From: Sphingomonas glacialis
GTDB lineage: Bacteria > Pseudomonadota > Alphaproteobacteria > Sphingomonadales > Sphingomonadaceae
Assembly: GCF_014653575.1 (NCBI RefSeq)
Contig: NZ_BNAQ01000010.1
Location: 1 to 64,000, forward strand
Length of the DNA stretch: 64,000 bases
Reading direction: 5' to 3'
A program made the position numbers and the translations under genes. Position 1 is the stretch's first letter, and each line of letters starts with the position of its first letter. Shown piece after piece: positions 1 to 8,229 of this stretch. The notes beneath the pieces were generated by a model. The model was not told the DNA's origin. It worked only from the letters and a program-made list of their open reading frames with translations, and ran no database searches.

Positions 1-2
1 TG

Positions 3-80
3 ATCCTCGTGGTCTTCGCAAACCCCGGTGAATCACAAGCTACTGAAATCGCTCAACTCAATTTTCGGTCGGGCTCTTAG
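3..80 (+). other. possible 3' tail of an upstream gene
   Basis: An open frame enters from the window edge and ends in TAG at 78-80, giving about 25 residues ending in RSGS. No homology is recognised and the piece is too short to judge. The following bases to 270 hold nothing I can identify apart from the leader of the IS630 fragment. Confidence 0.2.
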
Positions 81-270
81 GCCGCTTGCTGCCCAACCAC
101 TCTTGTATTTGTTTCGTCGGTCGCGAACGTCGCGAGGTGGTGATGAACGGTCTAGAAGCTGTCAGGTGTAGATAAGCGCTGAAGCGGGACCGCCAAAATT
201 CGCTTAATACCAAGATCCGTTGATCGTGACTCGGAGGGGGTTGTCCCCCGGCGGCTCGGTTTGATTCAAC

Positions 271-848
271 ATGGCAAACGGACAGGAGTTTGCCATGCCG
301 ACCGCGCTTCGCACCGATTTCGACGCTGTCACGGTACGGTCCGCTGCTCGTAAATCGAAGGATGGTGCGCAGGCGCGACGCCTGCTCGCGTTGGCGGCGA
401 TCTATGAGGGTTCGAGCCGGACGGAGGCCGCGCGCCTCGGTAGCGTTACGGTGCAGATCGTTCGGGACTGGGTGTTGAAGTTCAGTGCGTCGGGGCCTGA
501 CGGATTGATCGATCGAAAGGCCCCGGGCAAGCCGCCGCTCCTAAATGCGACGCACCGCGCGGCTCTGCTCGAGGCGATCGAGGGGGGTCCGATTCCGGCC
601 GCGCACGGCGTGGTGCGCTGGCGGATCATCGACCTGGCGCAGATGCTGTGGGACGATTTTTCCGTGTCGGTTTCGAGGCCGACGCGGAGCCGCGAGCTTC
701 GCGCGTTGGGCTACCGCAAACTGTCTGCTCGGCCCAAGCACCACGCGCAGGATCCAGAGGCGATCGAAGCTTTCAAAAAGGGGGCTTTGCCGCCGAGCTG
801 GACAAGGTCATAGCCACGCTCGCGCGGGGCACACCGACAGAAATCTAG
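271..848 (+). pseudogene. IS630-family transposase, frameshifted N-terminal fragment
   Basis: The first frame (271-813) encodes the N-terminal helix-turn-helix part of an IS630/Tc1-type transposase: an AARLGSVTVQIVRDWVLKF recognition region, a DRKAPGKPP linker, and an RPTRSRELRALGYRKLSARP second helix-turn-helix. Near 775 the homology moves to another frame (PAELDKVIATLARGTPTEI-like, ending at TAG 846-848). An intact protein would continue into the DDE catalytic domain, which is absent here. The gene is therefore dead, with one frameshift, a stop and loss of its 3' half. The ATG at 271 was taken as start; an in-frame ATG at 295 is also possible. Confidence 0.8.
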
Positions 849-1306
849 TTCCAGGGACAAGGCCATCCATGCCCGCTCGCGCAACGCCATCTTCGGCCTT
901 CGCAAATCGGCGAGTGGAGGCATCCGCCAATCTCGACGTCCACCCCTGTAGATCCGCGTGCGCCGGTTGCGGCTTGCCGCCGCACTGACGAACCACGTCG
1001 CTGCCGTGCCCCACGCACGATCGTCGCTCATTGTCGACCGCTCGAACGCCGGCTTGAGCGGGATGCGTTTAAGGTAGGCGAGCCCGACCTATCGCTCCGA
1101 AAATTAACGACTTCGCGGGCCGCAGCCGAGGCGCCGTGCAAATTCACGCTGTAACGACCGAGACAGAGCTGCCCCTTTGGCATGACGACGAAGGGCGACC
1201 CACTGGTGCGACCGACGCGGCGCTAAAGAGACTTATGACAGGACGCCCGACTGCGATGGCCGTCGCGAGATCGGTTTTGGAGAAGGCCGACATCGCCGAA
1301 ATCGCT
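849..1306. other. gene-poor debris between IS630 fragment and outer-membrane protein gene
   Basis: No convincing gene is seen in this 458-bp stretch. A plus-strand open frame runs through roughly 1085-1315 and ends at TGA 1313-1315, overlapping the stop of the convergent outer-membrane protein gene. Its C-terminal residues (LMTGRPTAMAVARSVLEKAD) look protein-like, so it may be the 3' remnant of a gene cut by the IS630 event, but no family is recognised. Confidence 0.3.
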
Positions 1307-2275
1307 TTAAAATGAAAAGGCGAACGCAATCTGCGGGGCAATGTAAGAAGAAGTGTTGCGCCCGGCTACCGAGAACTCCACGCCTGCGATGAGGCCAGCA
1401 TTTGCAGACCAGTTATATTCGACTGCCGGGGCTAATGCCGTAGTGCTTCGATCCCTGCCATAAGCAGCGACCGGGTCACTGGTCCGGTCGACGCCGGTCA
1501 GGCGATAGCGGGCGACATAGTTCTGCACCACGTCTAAGGCCAGAACCCAGCGTTGATCGATCGCATATCCAGCTGCCACGCCGACCTGACCAGAGACGCC
1601 GGGCTTTGCCCGCCCGCGGAACCCCGCATCGGTGCCATAGACGCTTGCGTCCCTGATCGACGTTGGCGCTAGTGGTTCGTAAACGGAGGCGAAAAGCCTT
1701 ACCCGCACCGGGTGGCCGCCTCTTGTATCGAATAGAGATTCAACGACGATGCCTTGCTTGGCAGAATAGGCGCCGCTGCCGATCCCGTTCAGCTGATTGC
1801 TCAGATGCTGATAATCGCCCGTCGGAAGGTTAATCCCGATGCTCCCCGTGATCGACGGCGAACCGGTGCGGCCATTCTCGTCCTTGAATCGGTACTCCAA
1901 CTCCAGCGGCAGATCGCCCAGGCCCAGCCCGCTCGATGACCCCTGATCATTCGATACATGATCGAACGATGGCAGGGCCTGGATGCTGAGCCGGTCGGTC
2001 ACTGCATACTTAAGGACGATGACCGCCTGAAGCTGATCGACGTCGTGCGCGACAGTGCCATGATGGCCGTGGTTGTCGTAGGCGCCCGTGTTGATCTGAT
2101 AGATAATATAGGGCTCGAGCGCGAGCGTGCCCGCCTTGCTCAACGCGGGCGATGACGCTTCCAGCGATCCTGTAAACCACTGGTTGCGAACCGCCAAGTC
2201 TGCCTCCTGAGCACAAGCGGGGGACTCCATGATGAGCGGGATCAGACAGACGCTCAGCGCCAGGACGCGCCTCAT
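1307..2275 (-). CDS. outer-membrane beta-barrel protein, MetA/phenol-degradation-type
   Basis: 322 residues with an N-terminal signal peptide (hydrophobic core 4-16, probable cleavage after ACA at 20-22). The rest has alternating beta-strand character with many Gly and aromatic residues and ends in an aromatic residue (FAFSF), as outer-membrane barrels do. The pattern of an early YIIYQINTGAYDN strand and a central GSIGINLPTGDYQ strand resembles the MetA-pathway/transporter family of Pfam (Phenol_MetA_deg). The start overlaps the stop of the marC-like gene by 4 bp (ATGA), so it is probably translationally coupled as the last gene of the decarboxylase operon. Its substrate is unknown; passive uptake or export of a small molecule is inference. 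Confidence 0.7.
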   Translation of the reverse strand: MRRVLALSVCLIPLIMESPACAQEADLAVRNQWFTGSLEASSPALSKAGTLALEPYIIYQINTGAYDNHGHHGTVAHDVDQLQAVIVLKYAVTDRLSIQALPSFDHVSNDQGSSSGLGLGDLPLELEYRFKDENGRTGSPSITGSIGINLPTGDYQHLSNQLNGIGSGAYSAKQGIVVESLFDTRGGHPVRVRLFASVYEPLAPTSIRDASVYGTDAGFRGRAKPGVSGQVGVAAGYAIDQRWVLALDVVQNYVARYRLTGVDRTSDPVAAYGRDRSTTALAPAVEYNWSANAGLIAGVEFSVAGRNTSSYIAPQIAFAFSF

Positions 2276-2994
2276 CGGACCGCCCCCACGCCCGCGAGTC
2301 CAGGAAAGAGCACGAGCAGGGCCGCCGCCATCCCGCCGATCGCGATTGCGACAACGATCAGGCCAAACACCTTCTCGGTGACGAGGAGCCCCTCTGCGCC
2401 GACAACCCGCGTAATCGGCTCGGCAAGCAAGTCGAGCAGCAGGATGATAGCACCGTTTGCCACGATCGCGACGATCGCGGCGAGATAGACCTGCCTGGCG
2501 CCGCTGCCCCAGGCGATGATCACTGACAAAACACCTGGCCCTGCATAGATCGGAAAGCCCAATGGCATGATCCCAACCGAGACAGGCGACGGTCCGCCTT
2601 CGGTCGGTACTGTCGCGGCAATGGCAACCGTCGTGTTCGATGCCGAATGGTGATGATGGTTGCGGGTCGCGCGACCGCTCGACCCAGGCGCTTCACCGGA
2701 CGCTAACGTTGGCGTCGGCGCGTTCAGCATTTTCCAGCCGATCACACCAATCACGGCCATTCCGGCAACCCGTAGCGCAGCGACGCTCACGCCGAACACG
2801 CCCAATACCGCATTGCCGACGAATAGTGCGATGAGACCGGCAACGACGTAGGTCGCTGTAGCGACAAGCGCGGTCTTGCGTCGGCCCGCGCCAGACTGGC
2901 CGTCGGTCGCAGCGATGAAGAGCGGGAGGACCGCGATCGGCGCGGTGATCGCGAACAGACCCACGATCATTGCAAGGAAGGAGCCTTCGTTCAT
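2272..2994 (-). CDS. MarC-family integral membrane protein with His-rich loop
   Basis: 240 residues. MarC proteins are six-helix inner-membrane proteins, once linked to multiple antibiotic resistance and now mostly of unknown transport role. Seen here: helices near 5-25, 40-60 and 65-85, then a polar loop near residues 90-125, then FPIYAGPGVLSVIIAW typical of the second half (the family's P-[LI]-x-AGPG motif). The loop carries NHHHHSA, a natural histidine run. I chose ATG 2994 rather than the longer frame to 3144 because family proteins start with a short segment before helix 1. It lies 79 bp after the antiporter gene and overlaps the outer-membrane protein gene by 4 bp, so it belongs to the acid-resistance-like operon. 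Confidence 0.85.
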   Translation of the reverse strand: MNEGSFLAMIVGLFAITAPIAVLPLFIAATDGQSGAGRRKTALVATATYVVAGLIALFVGNAVLGVFGVSVAALRVAGMAVIGVIGWKMLNAPTPTLASGEAPGSSGRATRNHHHHSASNTTVAIAATVPTEGGPSPVSVGIMPLGFPIYAGPGVLSVIIAWGSGARQVYLAAIVAIVANGAIILLLDLLAEPITRVVGAEGLLVTEKVFGLIVVAIAIGGMAAALLVLFPGLAGVGAVR

Positions 2995-3073
2995 CACCAA
3001 ACGCTTTCGAGACAGGAGGGGAGCGGTGGCGGTCGGCGGACGAGCCTGGCCTTGGACCGGGTGGTCGTCGCCG

Positions 3074-4681
3074 TCACGATCCGATTGGGACGAGACGAGG
3101 AGACTGGCCAGGCGCGGCGCGCGCCGGTGGACCTGCGGCCGCAATCGCGGGAGCGGGAGCTTCGGCTTCGAACGGTTCGAAATCCGAGTCCGCGGCCTTC
3201 CAGCTGGGCTTGTGGAACGCGTAGATGATGAAGGGAATGGAGAGGAAGATCACAGAGCCCAGCAGCAGGCTACCGACATACAGCGCGGGATTGCCCGTGT
3301 TGATCTGGCCCGGCGGTATGAAGCTGAAGGCGATCGCGACGACGGCGCCGGCCAGGCCGACAAGGCCGACCAGCCACATGCCGACATTGCCACCCGGGAT
3401 CCGAAAGGGCCGCACCCGGTCAGGCTGGGTATAGCGTAGCCGGATGCCCGCCACGAACATGATGAGATACATGACAAGGTAGATGATCGAGGCCATCTGG
3501 CTGAGCAGCTGATAGGCCGACTGAACCGAGGGCAACACGGTGAAACTAACGCAGAGCAGGGTCACGAGCAGGCCCTGGAGCACCAGGATGGCCACCGGTA
3601 TGCCGTGAGTGTTAGTCTTCTGCAGAAGATGCGGGAGATAGCCCGCTTTGCCGACCGCCAGCAGTCCCATCGAGGGGCCGGCGACGATGACGCTGACCTG
3701 TCCGAGCACGCCAAACGCGAGCATCGCCGCCATCACATTGCCAAGCCAAGGTAAGCCGAACGAGGACCAAAGCGCGCTGTAGGCGACGAGCAGCCCGTGA
3801 TTTAGATCGATCGCCTCACGCGGGATCACGACACCCACCGCGAGTGTGCCCAGCACGAAGATCGCCACGACCATGACCGTCGCGATCAGAACCGAGAGCG
3901 GGTAGTTGCGCGAGGGGTTAGCGAGGCTCTGAACATGTACCGCCTGCATCTCCATGCCGGCGAAGTAGAGAAAAATGCCGGCTGCCAGCACCATGTTATG
4001 GAAGTTGCCGAAATCCGGAATGAATCCGGTGTCGAGAGCCAGGTGCATCGGCTTGCCCATCGCGACATAGGCGATGCCCAACGCGATAAGGATGCCCCCT
4101 GGGATGATCGTGCCGAAAAGCCCTCCCAGCGAGCTCAACCGGGCCGACGCCTGCATGCCGCGGAATGTGAACAGCGTCACGAACCAGTAGACTGCGAGCA
4201 GGACAATGATCGTGTAAAGCTTGTTGTTGGACAGCGCCTCGTCGAAGGTTGGTGGCCACCAGATATATGCCAGCGCAGCGGCTGCGAAGATGAGCACGGT
4301 AGGAAACCAGATCACGATCGCCTGCCACTGATAGTAAACAGCGGCGAACCCCCAGCGCGGGCCGAAGGCCTCACCGACCCACCGGAACACCCCTCCCTGC
4401 TTGGGAAACGCGGCGGCGAGTTCCGCGGCCACGAGCGATACCGGGATCAGGAAGACGACGGCAGCAAAAAGATAGTAGAAGATGGAGGCGAGACCATATT
4501 CGGCCTGCGCCGGCATGCCGCGCAGGCTCACGATCGTCGTCACGTTCATAATCGCGAACGCCATCATGCCGATGACCGCCTTCGCCTTGGCGGGCTTGGC
4601 CTTGCCGCCATGGGCGAGCCAGCTCGCGACGCCAGGTTTCTCGCCGGGCGGCGCGATCGGGGGAGCGATCGGAGCGGACAT
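3074..4681 (-). CDS. gadC: APC-family amino acid antiporter, GadC-like
   Basis: 535 residues with about 12 transmembrane helices. The amino-acid/polyamine/organocation fold is recognised from the first helix (AFAIMNVTTIVSLRGMPAQA), the AAELAAAFPKQGGVFRWV segment, and the mid-protein GMEMQAVHVQSLANPSRNYP segment (GMEM...VNPxRxYP), which is characteristic of glutamate:GABA antiporters. GadC-type carriers exchange an external amino acid for its decarboxylated product, so that the cytoplasmic decarboxylase consumes protons. It sits 74 bp downstream of the decarboxylase gene on the same strand, supporting that coupling. The C-terminal tail of about 50 residues is Ala/Pro-rich; whether it acts as the pH-sensitive plug known in E. 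coli GadC cannot be told. The real substrate depends on the decarboxylase. Confidence 0.85.
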   Translation of the reverse strand: MSAPIAPPIAPPGEKPGVASWLAHGGKAKPAKAKAVIGMMAFAIMNVTTIVSLRGMPAQAEYGLASIFYYLFAAVVFLIPVSLVAAELAAAFPKQGGVFRWVGEAFGPRWGFAAVYYQWQAIVIWFPTVLIFAAAALAYIWWPPTFDEALSNNKLYTIIVLLAVYWFVTLFTFRGMQASARLSSLGGLFGTIIPGGILIALGIAYVAMGKPMHLALDTGFIPDFGNFHNMVLAAGIFLYFAGMEMQAVHVQSLANPSRNYPLSVLIATVMVVAIFVLGTLAVGVVIPREAIDLNHGLLVAYSALWSSFGLPWLGNVMAAMLAFGVLGQVSVIVAGPSMGLLAVGKAGYLPHLLQKTNTHGIPVAILVLQGLLVTLLCVSFTVLPSVQSAYQLLSQMASIIYLVMYLIMFVAGIRLRYTQPDRVRPFRIPGGNVGMWLVGLVGLAGAVVAIAFSFIPPGQINTGNPALYVGSLLLGSVIFLSIPFIIYAFHKPSWKAADSDFEPFEAEAPAPAIAAAGPPARAAPGQSPRLVPIGS

Positions 4682-4709
4682 AGGGGTTCAACCTTCGAAA
4701 GAGGCGGTT

Positions 4710-4733
4710 CCGCCGGGCCGCGAGGCCCGGCGG
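4710..4733 (-). terminator. GC-rich hairpin between decarboxylase and antiporter genes
   Basis: A perfect 10-bp stem (CCGCCGGGCC pairing with GGCCCGGCGG) around a 4-base loop lies in the 74-bp gap. On the minus strand it is not followed by a T-run, so it is more likely an mRNA stability or partial attenuation element than a full terminator. Confidence 0.45.
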
Positions 4734-4755
4734 TGTCAGGCGCCACGCGACAGCG

Positions 4756-6537
4756 TCAGGCGTTCAGGACTTCGTCACGGGCCTCCTCGACGCAGCGTAA
4801 TGCCCACTTCATTGTCTCTGGCGTGATGAAGACGTTCATCGGGAACGACTTCAGCGCGTAAACCACCGCCTCGGCATCAGTTCCGTCGCGATTATAACAA
4901 GCGTCCCTGAAACCCGTACTGAAGCTCATGTACGGAGTGTGCTTGCCATCGATCTGCTTCCCGGCCCGGAACCACTCGAACAGCTTGTTACCAACCGCCT
5001 CGGTGAGGCGGTTGTGCTTGATCAGGTCGCTGCGCATCGCTGGATCGTTGAGCTCGCGACCATATTGGACCTTGGCGTCGACGTCCTTCGGGTAGACCCG
5101 GAAGAGCGTGATCAGTCCACTGTCATCCGGGTTGACGCAGACCATGTCCGGATGCGCACTCAGCACATCGTAGAGGTAATATTTGGACTCCAGAATACCG
5201 CCAAGAACGGCCTGCATGCCTTCCTTACCGAAGTACTTGAGCGTGGCCCAACCGGCGAGCGAGCCGGACGCCGTGCGCGAGACCTCGAGCGTGTAATACA
5301 TTGGGTTATACGGCGTGCGGGCTTGCAAATAAGCGTCAGCACCGCGGCGATGGATGGACTCGAACTCAGTCGCGTTCTGGTAGAGAAAGCAGCTGCTGAC
5401 ATAGGGTGCCCAGCCCACTTTGTGAAAATCAATGCCGACGGCGTCGGCATAACTTAGCTCTCGCATGGCCTGGCCGTTAGCTTTGAGCACCGGCAGGATC
5501 CGGTCCGAGAACTGGAGGGGGTTGGTGTCGAAGTCGTAATCCTTGAAGTAGATCCACGACCAGCCGACCACGGCATCGGCGTATAGCACTGCCTTGCCAA
5601 ACCCCTCGGGGTTGGGATGGCGATCCATGACCTCGCGGACCTTTCCAATCGGGTCAAACGCGCTCGCATCTGTCGTGCCCATGGTGCAAACGACGGTTGC
5701 CACCGGAACGCCCTGCGCTGCGAAATCGCGCAGCAATTCTTCAAGATGCCCGAGATCCATCTGGTTGGTCGCAACATCTGTGCGGACGTGGACGATATTG
5801 TCCATGCCGAGCCCCAGCCAGTCGGTAGCGTTCTGCTGGACATAGTGCGCCTGCTGCGAACAGATCACCTTGGCGTCGGTGCGGATGCCCTTGTTGCGGG
5901 AGTCCGTGAGTACGCGGGTCAGGCCGTATTTCAGCCCATAGGTCCAGCATCCCCCGCCACCGTAAGTGTAGATCGCGCCCGTATTGACCGGGTTCCAGTC
6001 GAACATATTGCCGAGCATACCCGCGGTTTCAAGCTCCGCACGATGGACATTCCACGCGTATTCGCCCTCAAGGATATTTGCCGAGAAAACCTGTGACAGC
6101 ATCGAGGCGATGATCGCCGCCGTGTTCGATTGCGGGATAACGTTGCACATCGTGAGCGGGTGGCCCCAGTTAGGTGCCCCCTCGAACAGCTTGACTACGT
6201 CGTCGAGCACAGCGTCGAGATCACCCATTTCTTGGGGAACCGTGACGTTTTTCACGTCGGGGTAAGCGTAGCTGAGCGCCCCGCTCTTGCCGAGATAGGC
6301 AGGACCGTTCTTCTCCGGCCGGAGCAGATCGAGCTTCTCGACGAACTTCTCAAGCTGAGCCGCAAGGGGATCCTTGCCACCGCGGAAGGGTGACGGGAAT
6401 TCGCTTGCCATCTTGGCATGATAATTCGCCCACCGCGGTTCATGCCTGTCGACCGCTGAGCTGATGACCACCTCCCCATCGTCGGACGTTGCAGAAGCGT
6501 GCTTGATCGCTGACGCCGTAGTGCTGAGATTTTCCAT
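4756..6537 (-). CDS. PLP-dependent group II amino acid decarboxylase (glutamate/tyrosine type)
   Basis: 593 residues. The pyridoxal-phosphate decarboxylase fold is shown by TYGGGGCWTYGLKYGL (cofactor phosphate region), CTMGTTDASAFDPI, YADAVVGW and GIDFHKVGW, in which Lys373 should form the Schiff base with PLP. It is longer than GadB (about 466 residues) and nearer in length to tyrosine decarboxylases (about 620), so the substrate is uncertain: glutamate, tyrosine or another acidic or aromatic amino acid. Pairing with a GadC-like antiporter favours an acid-resistance role. ATG 6537 was chosen; the frame extends to 6603 without a good ribosome site. A copy of the shared TGCGTATTTTCCGA element lies about 85 bp upstream (6621-6639). 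First gene of a four-gene operon. Confidence 0.85.
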   Translation of the reverse strand: MENLSTTASAIKHASATSDDGEVVISSAVDRHEPRWANYHAKMASEFPSPFRGGKDPLAAQLEKFVEKLDLLRPEKNGPAYLGKSGALSYAYPDVKNVTVPQEMGDLDAVLDDVVKLFEGAPNWGHPLTMCNVIPQSNTAAIIASMLSQVFSANILEGEYAWNVHRAELETAGMLGNMFDWNPVNTGAIYTYGGGGCWTYGLKYGLTRVLTDSRNKGIRTDAKVICSQQAHYVQQNATDWLGLGMDNIVHVRTDVATNQMDLGHLEELLRDFAAQGVPVATVVCTMGTTDASAFDPIGKVREVMDRHPNPEGFGKAVLYADAVVGWSWIYFKDYDFDTNPLQFSDRILPVLKANGQAMRELSYADAVGIDFHKVGWAPYVSSCFLYQNATEFESIHRRGADAYLQARTPYNPMYYTLEVSRTASGSLAGWATLKYFGKEGMQAVLGGILESKYYLYDVLSAHPDMVCVNPDDSGLITLFRVYPKDVDAKVQYGRELNDPAMRSDLIKHNRLTEAVGNKLFEWFRAGKQIDGKHTPYMSFSTGFRDACYNRDGTDAEAVVYALKSFPMNVFITPETMKWALRCVEEARDEVLNA

Positions 6538-6620
6538 GACTGTCCTCGAGATAAACCGTCCGCAGGGAAGCCGGAGACGGCAGTCCCGTCCTCTCTGAGC
6601 CACAACGCTGGTGAGCGGCA

Positions 6621-6639
6621 GTATCGGAAAATACGCATC
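6621..6639 (-). promoter_or_regulatory. stress-island promoter element, copy 1
   Basis: Read on the minus strand toward the decarboxylase gene it is GATGCGTATTTTCCGATAC. It matches the shared element SGTAGWTTCCGA with T for G at one position. It is about 84 bp from the decarboxylase start. Confidence 0.65.
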
Positions 6640-6866
6640 TCGAGCGCGTTGCCGTAATCTTCAACATCAGCGATGCAAGCTGGAAGCTCGGGGTGTTGGA
6701 CAATGGCGTCGGCAAGCTGGAGGGCGCTACTGCCAGTCGCTCTGGGCTGAACACGACAATCGTGGAGGCCTTGGCTAAACAGCTCGGCGCACGGATTGAG
6801 ACGGTAAGCAGCGCAGGAGGGATGAGCGTATCCCTTACAAGTTCTGTAGCCGCGCCGCTGATTTAG
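6639..6866 (+). pseudogene. C-terminal remnant of a sensor histidine kinase
   Basis: A frame without a start codon ends at TAG 6864-6866 and encodes about 75 residues of a histidine kinase ATPase domain of the HisKA_2/HWE type: an ERVAVIFNIS strand, WKLGVLDNGVGK (the N/G1-box DNGVG), SGLNTTIVEALAKQLGARIE (G2-box region) and a final SVSLTSS strand. The sensor part and the phosphoacceptor histidine are missing. It is truncated upstream at about 6640, directly beside copy 1 of the promoter element, and is followed by the truncated IS3. It may be the relic of a two-component system that once controlled this island; that is inference. Confidence 0.75.
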
Positions 6867-6880
6867 CAGGCGGGCTAGTG

Positions 6881-7255
6881 TCAATGCCGCGTCAGCCGCC
6901 GCCCTCCCGCGCTCACCGTCAGGACGCGCAGCTTCGATCCCGTCGCGAGCTGGTCATGGACAAAGTCCATGGCCCACACTTCATTCGAACATGACGCCGC
7001 GCAGCGGCCTTCCCTCAACTTCGCCTTCACCCGGCGCTTCGGTGGCTTCTGGCGCAGCTGCAGCCCCAACTCTTTGTAAAGACGATATACTCGCTTCGCG
7101 TTCACGTCCCAGCCCTCCCGCCGCAGCAACACATGGATCCGGCGATAGCCGTAGCGCACGCGCGTCTCGGCGATCTCCCGCATCCGCTTCTTCAGGTCGG
7201 CCTGATCCGCACGGCATCCACGATAGTGGTAGCTTGATCGCTCTGCCCGAAGCAC
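6881..7255 (-). pseudogene. IS3-family transposase OrfB, truncated
   Basis: Residues show the HTH_21 region and start of the rve integrase core: MREIAETRVRYGYRRIHVLL, VYRLYKELGLQLRQKPPKRR and NEVWAMDFVHDQLATG, where the Asp of MDFV is the first catalytic acidic residue. Homology stops after KLRVLTV (about 6915); the remaining DDE residues are gone. In a working element OrfB is made by -1 frameshifting from orfA, and the frame indeed reads upstream to about 7340 without its own strong start. Confidence 0.85.
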
Positions 7256-7676
7256 GCTGCACGCCCGTCTGATGCTGACGGACCAGATGCTTCGGACATC
7301 ATCGATGAGCTGACGCCGCCGATCAGGCCTCAGAGCTTTCGCGAGACGACATCCTGCAACATCGCCTTGTCGAGACTCAGGTCGGCCACCAGCCGCTTGA
7401 GCTTCGCGTTCTCATCCTCGAGCTGCCGAAGTCGCCGCATCTCCGACGGCATCAGCCCGGCGTACTTCTTACGCCACGCATAGAATGTCGCGTCGCTGAT
7501 CCCAGCCTTGCGACATACCTCGCCGATCGTCGTGCCGTCCTCGGCGTGCTTCAACACGAACGCGATCTGCGCCTCGCTGAACTTCGATCTTTTCATCGCT
7601 CACTCCATTACCTGACCCTCAATCCTATACTGGAATTTTCCAGCTCAAAACGGTCCAGGAAACGGGCAGCAGGTCA
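6895..7676 (-). mobile_element. truncated IS3-family element
   Basis: The intact end is at 7676, where the minus strand begins TGACCTGCTGCCCG, an IS3-type terminus starting TG. It carries orfA (7330-7596) and the 5' part of orfB; the element then breaks off near 6915. The position of the inner boundary is approximate. The right end abuts, without a gap, the point where the neighbouring IS66 copy is cut. Confidence 0.75.
7330..7596 (-). CDS. IS3-family transposase OrfA
   Basis: 88 residues, full length for the family. It has a helix-turn-helix (FSEAQIAFVLKHAEDGTTIGE..CRKAGISDATFYAWRKKYAG) followed by a leucine-zipper helix (RRLRQLEDENAKLKRLVADL) used for multimerisation. It begins at ATG 7596, about 80 bp inside the element's end. 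Because OrfB is truncated, the protein cannot support transposition here, but it could act on related IS copies. Confidence 0.9.
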   Translation of the reverse strand: MKRSKFSEAQIAFVLKHAEDGTTIGEVCRKAGISDATFYAWRKKYAGLMPSEMRRLRQLEDENAKLKRLVADLSLDKAMLQDVVSRKL

Positions 7677-7878
7677 CCTGATCTACGAGTGGCGTCGAGC
7701 GATGCGGCGCCAGGCGGACCCGGCCTTCGTGCCGGCGGTGCTGGTGGATGAGCGACCCCAACAAGTGTGCGAGCCCGTTGTCGCTGCCGTTTTCGATCTG
7801 CCCGACGGCGGGCGGCTGAAGATCTTTGCTTCAGCGTCACCGGCTCTGGTTGCGGCGGCCTTGAAGGCGATGCGATGA
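7677..7878 (+). pseudogene. IS66 TnpA, 5'-truncated
   Basis: Only the last 66 codons of the 113-residue TnpA remain (from LIYEWRRAMRRQADPAF to the stop at 7876-7878). The N-terminal helix-turn-helix seen in the intact copy at 49334 is lost. The stop overlaps the tnpB start (ATGA). Confidence 0.85.
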
Positions 7879-8216
7879 TCCCGTCGGATGCGCGGGTGTG
7901 GATCGCGATGGGCCACACCGACATGCGCAAGGGGATGCAGGGTCTGGCTCTGCTGGTGCAGCAAGGTCTCGGCCGCGATCCCCATGGCGGCGACCTGTAC
8001 GTGTTCCGAGGTCGTGCCGGATCGTTGGTGAAGATCATCTGGCACGACGGGATCGGCGCATCGCTCTACGCCAAGCGGATCGAGCGCGGCCGCTTCATCT
8101 GGCCCTCGGCGAAGGATGGCGTGGTGTCCTTGACGCGCTCGCAGCTGGCCTGCCTGCTCGACGGGATAGACTGGCGTAATCCGCAGTATAGCTGGCGCCC
8201 GGCGAGCGCGGGATAG
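7875..8216 (+). CDS. tnpB: IS66 accessory protein TnpB
   Basis: 113 residues, identical to the protein at 49672. IS66 Orf2/TnpB proteins share MIPSDARVWIAMGHTDMRKG at the start and LYVFRGRAGSLVKIIWHDG in the middle, both seen here. The exact biochemical role in transposition is not known. ATG 7875 overlaps the stop of the tnpA remnant and was preferred to the longer frame. Confidence 0.9.
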   Translation: MIPSDARVWIAMGHTDMRKGMQGLALLVQQGLGRDPHGGDLYVFRGRAGSLVKIIWHDGIGASLYAKRIERGRFIWPSAKDGVVSLTRSQLACLLDGIDWRNPQYSWRPASAG

Positions 8217-8229
8217 CGCATTTTGCGGC

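Noticed and set aside
3935..4861. 308-codon plus-strand frame antisense to the antiporter gene
   Set aside because: Composition (many Arg, His, Gln) is that of an antisense frame of a membrane protein gene.
6252..6884. 210-codon minus-strand frame upstream of the decarboxylase
   Set aside because: Overlaps the decarboxylase 5' end and runs antisense to the kinase remnant; no similarity.
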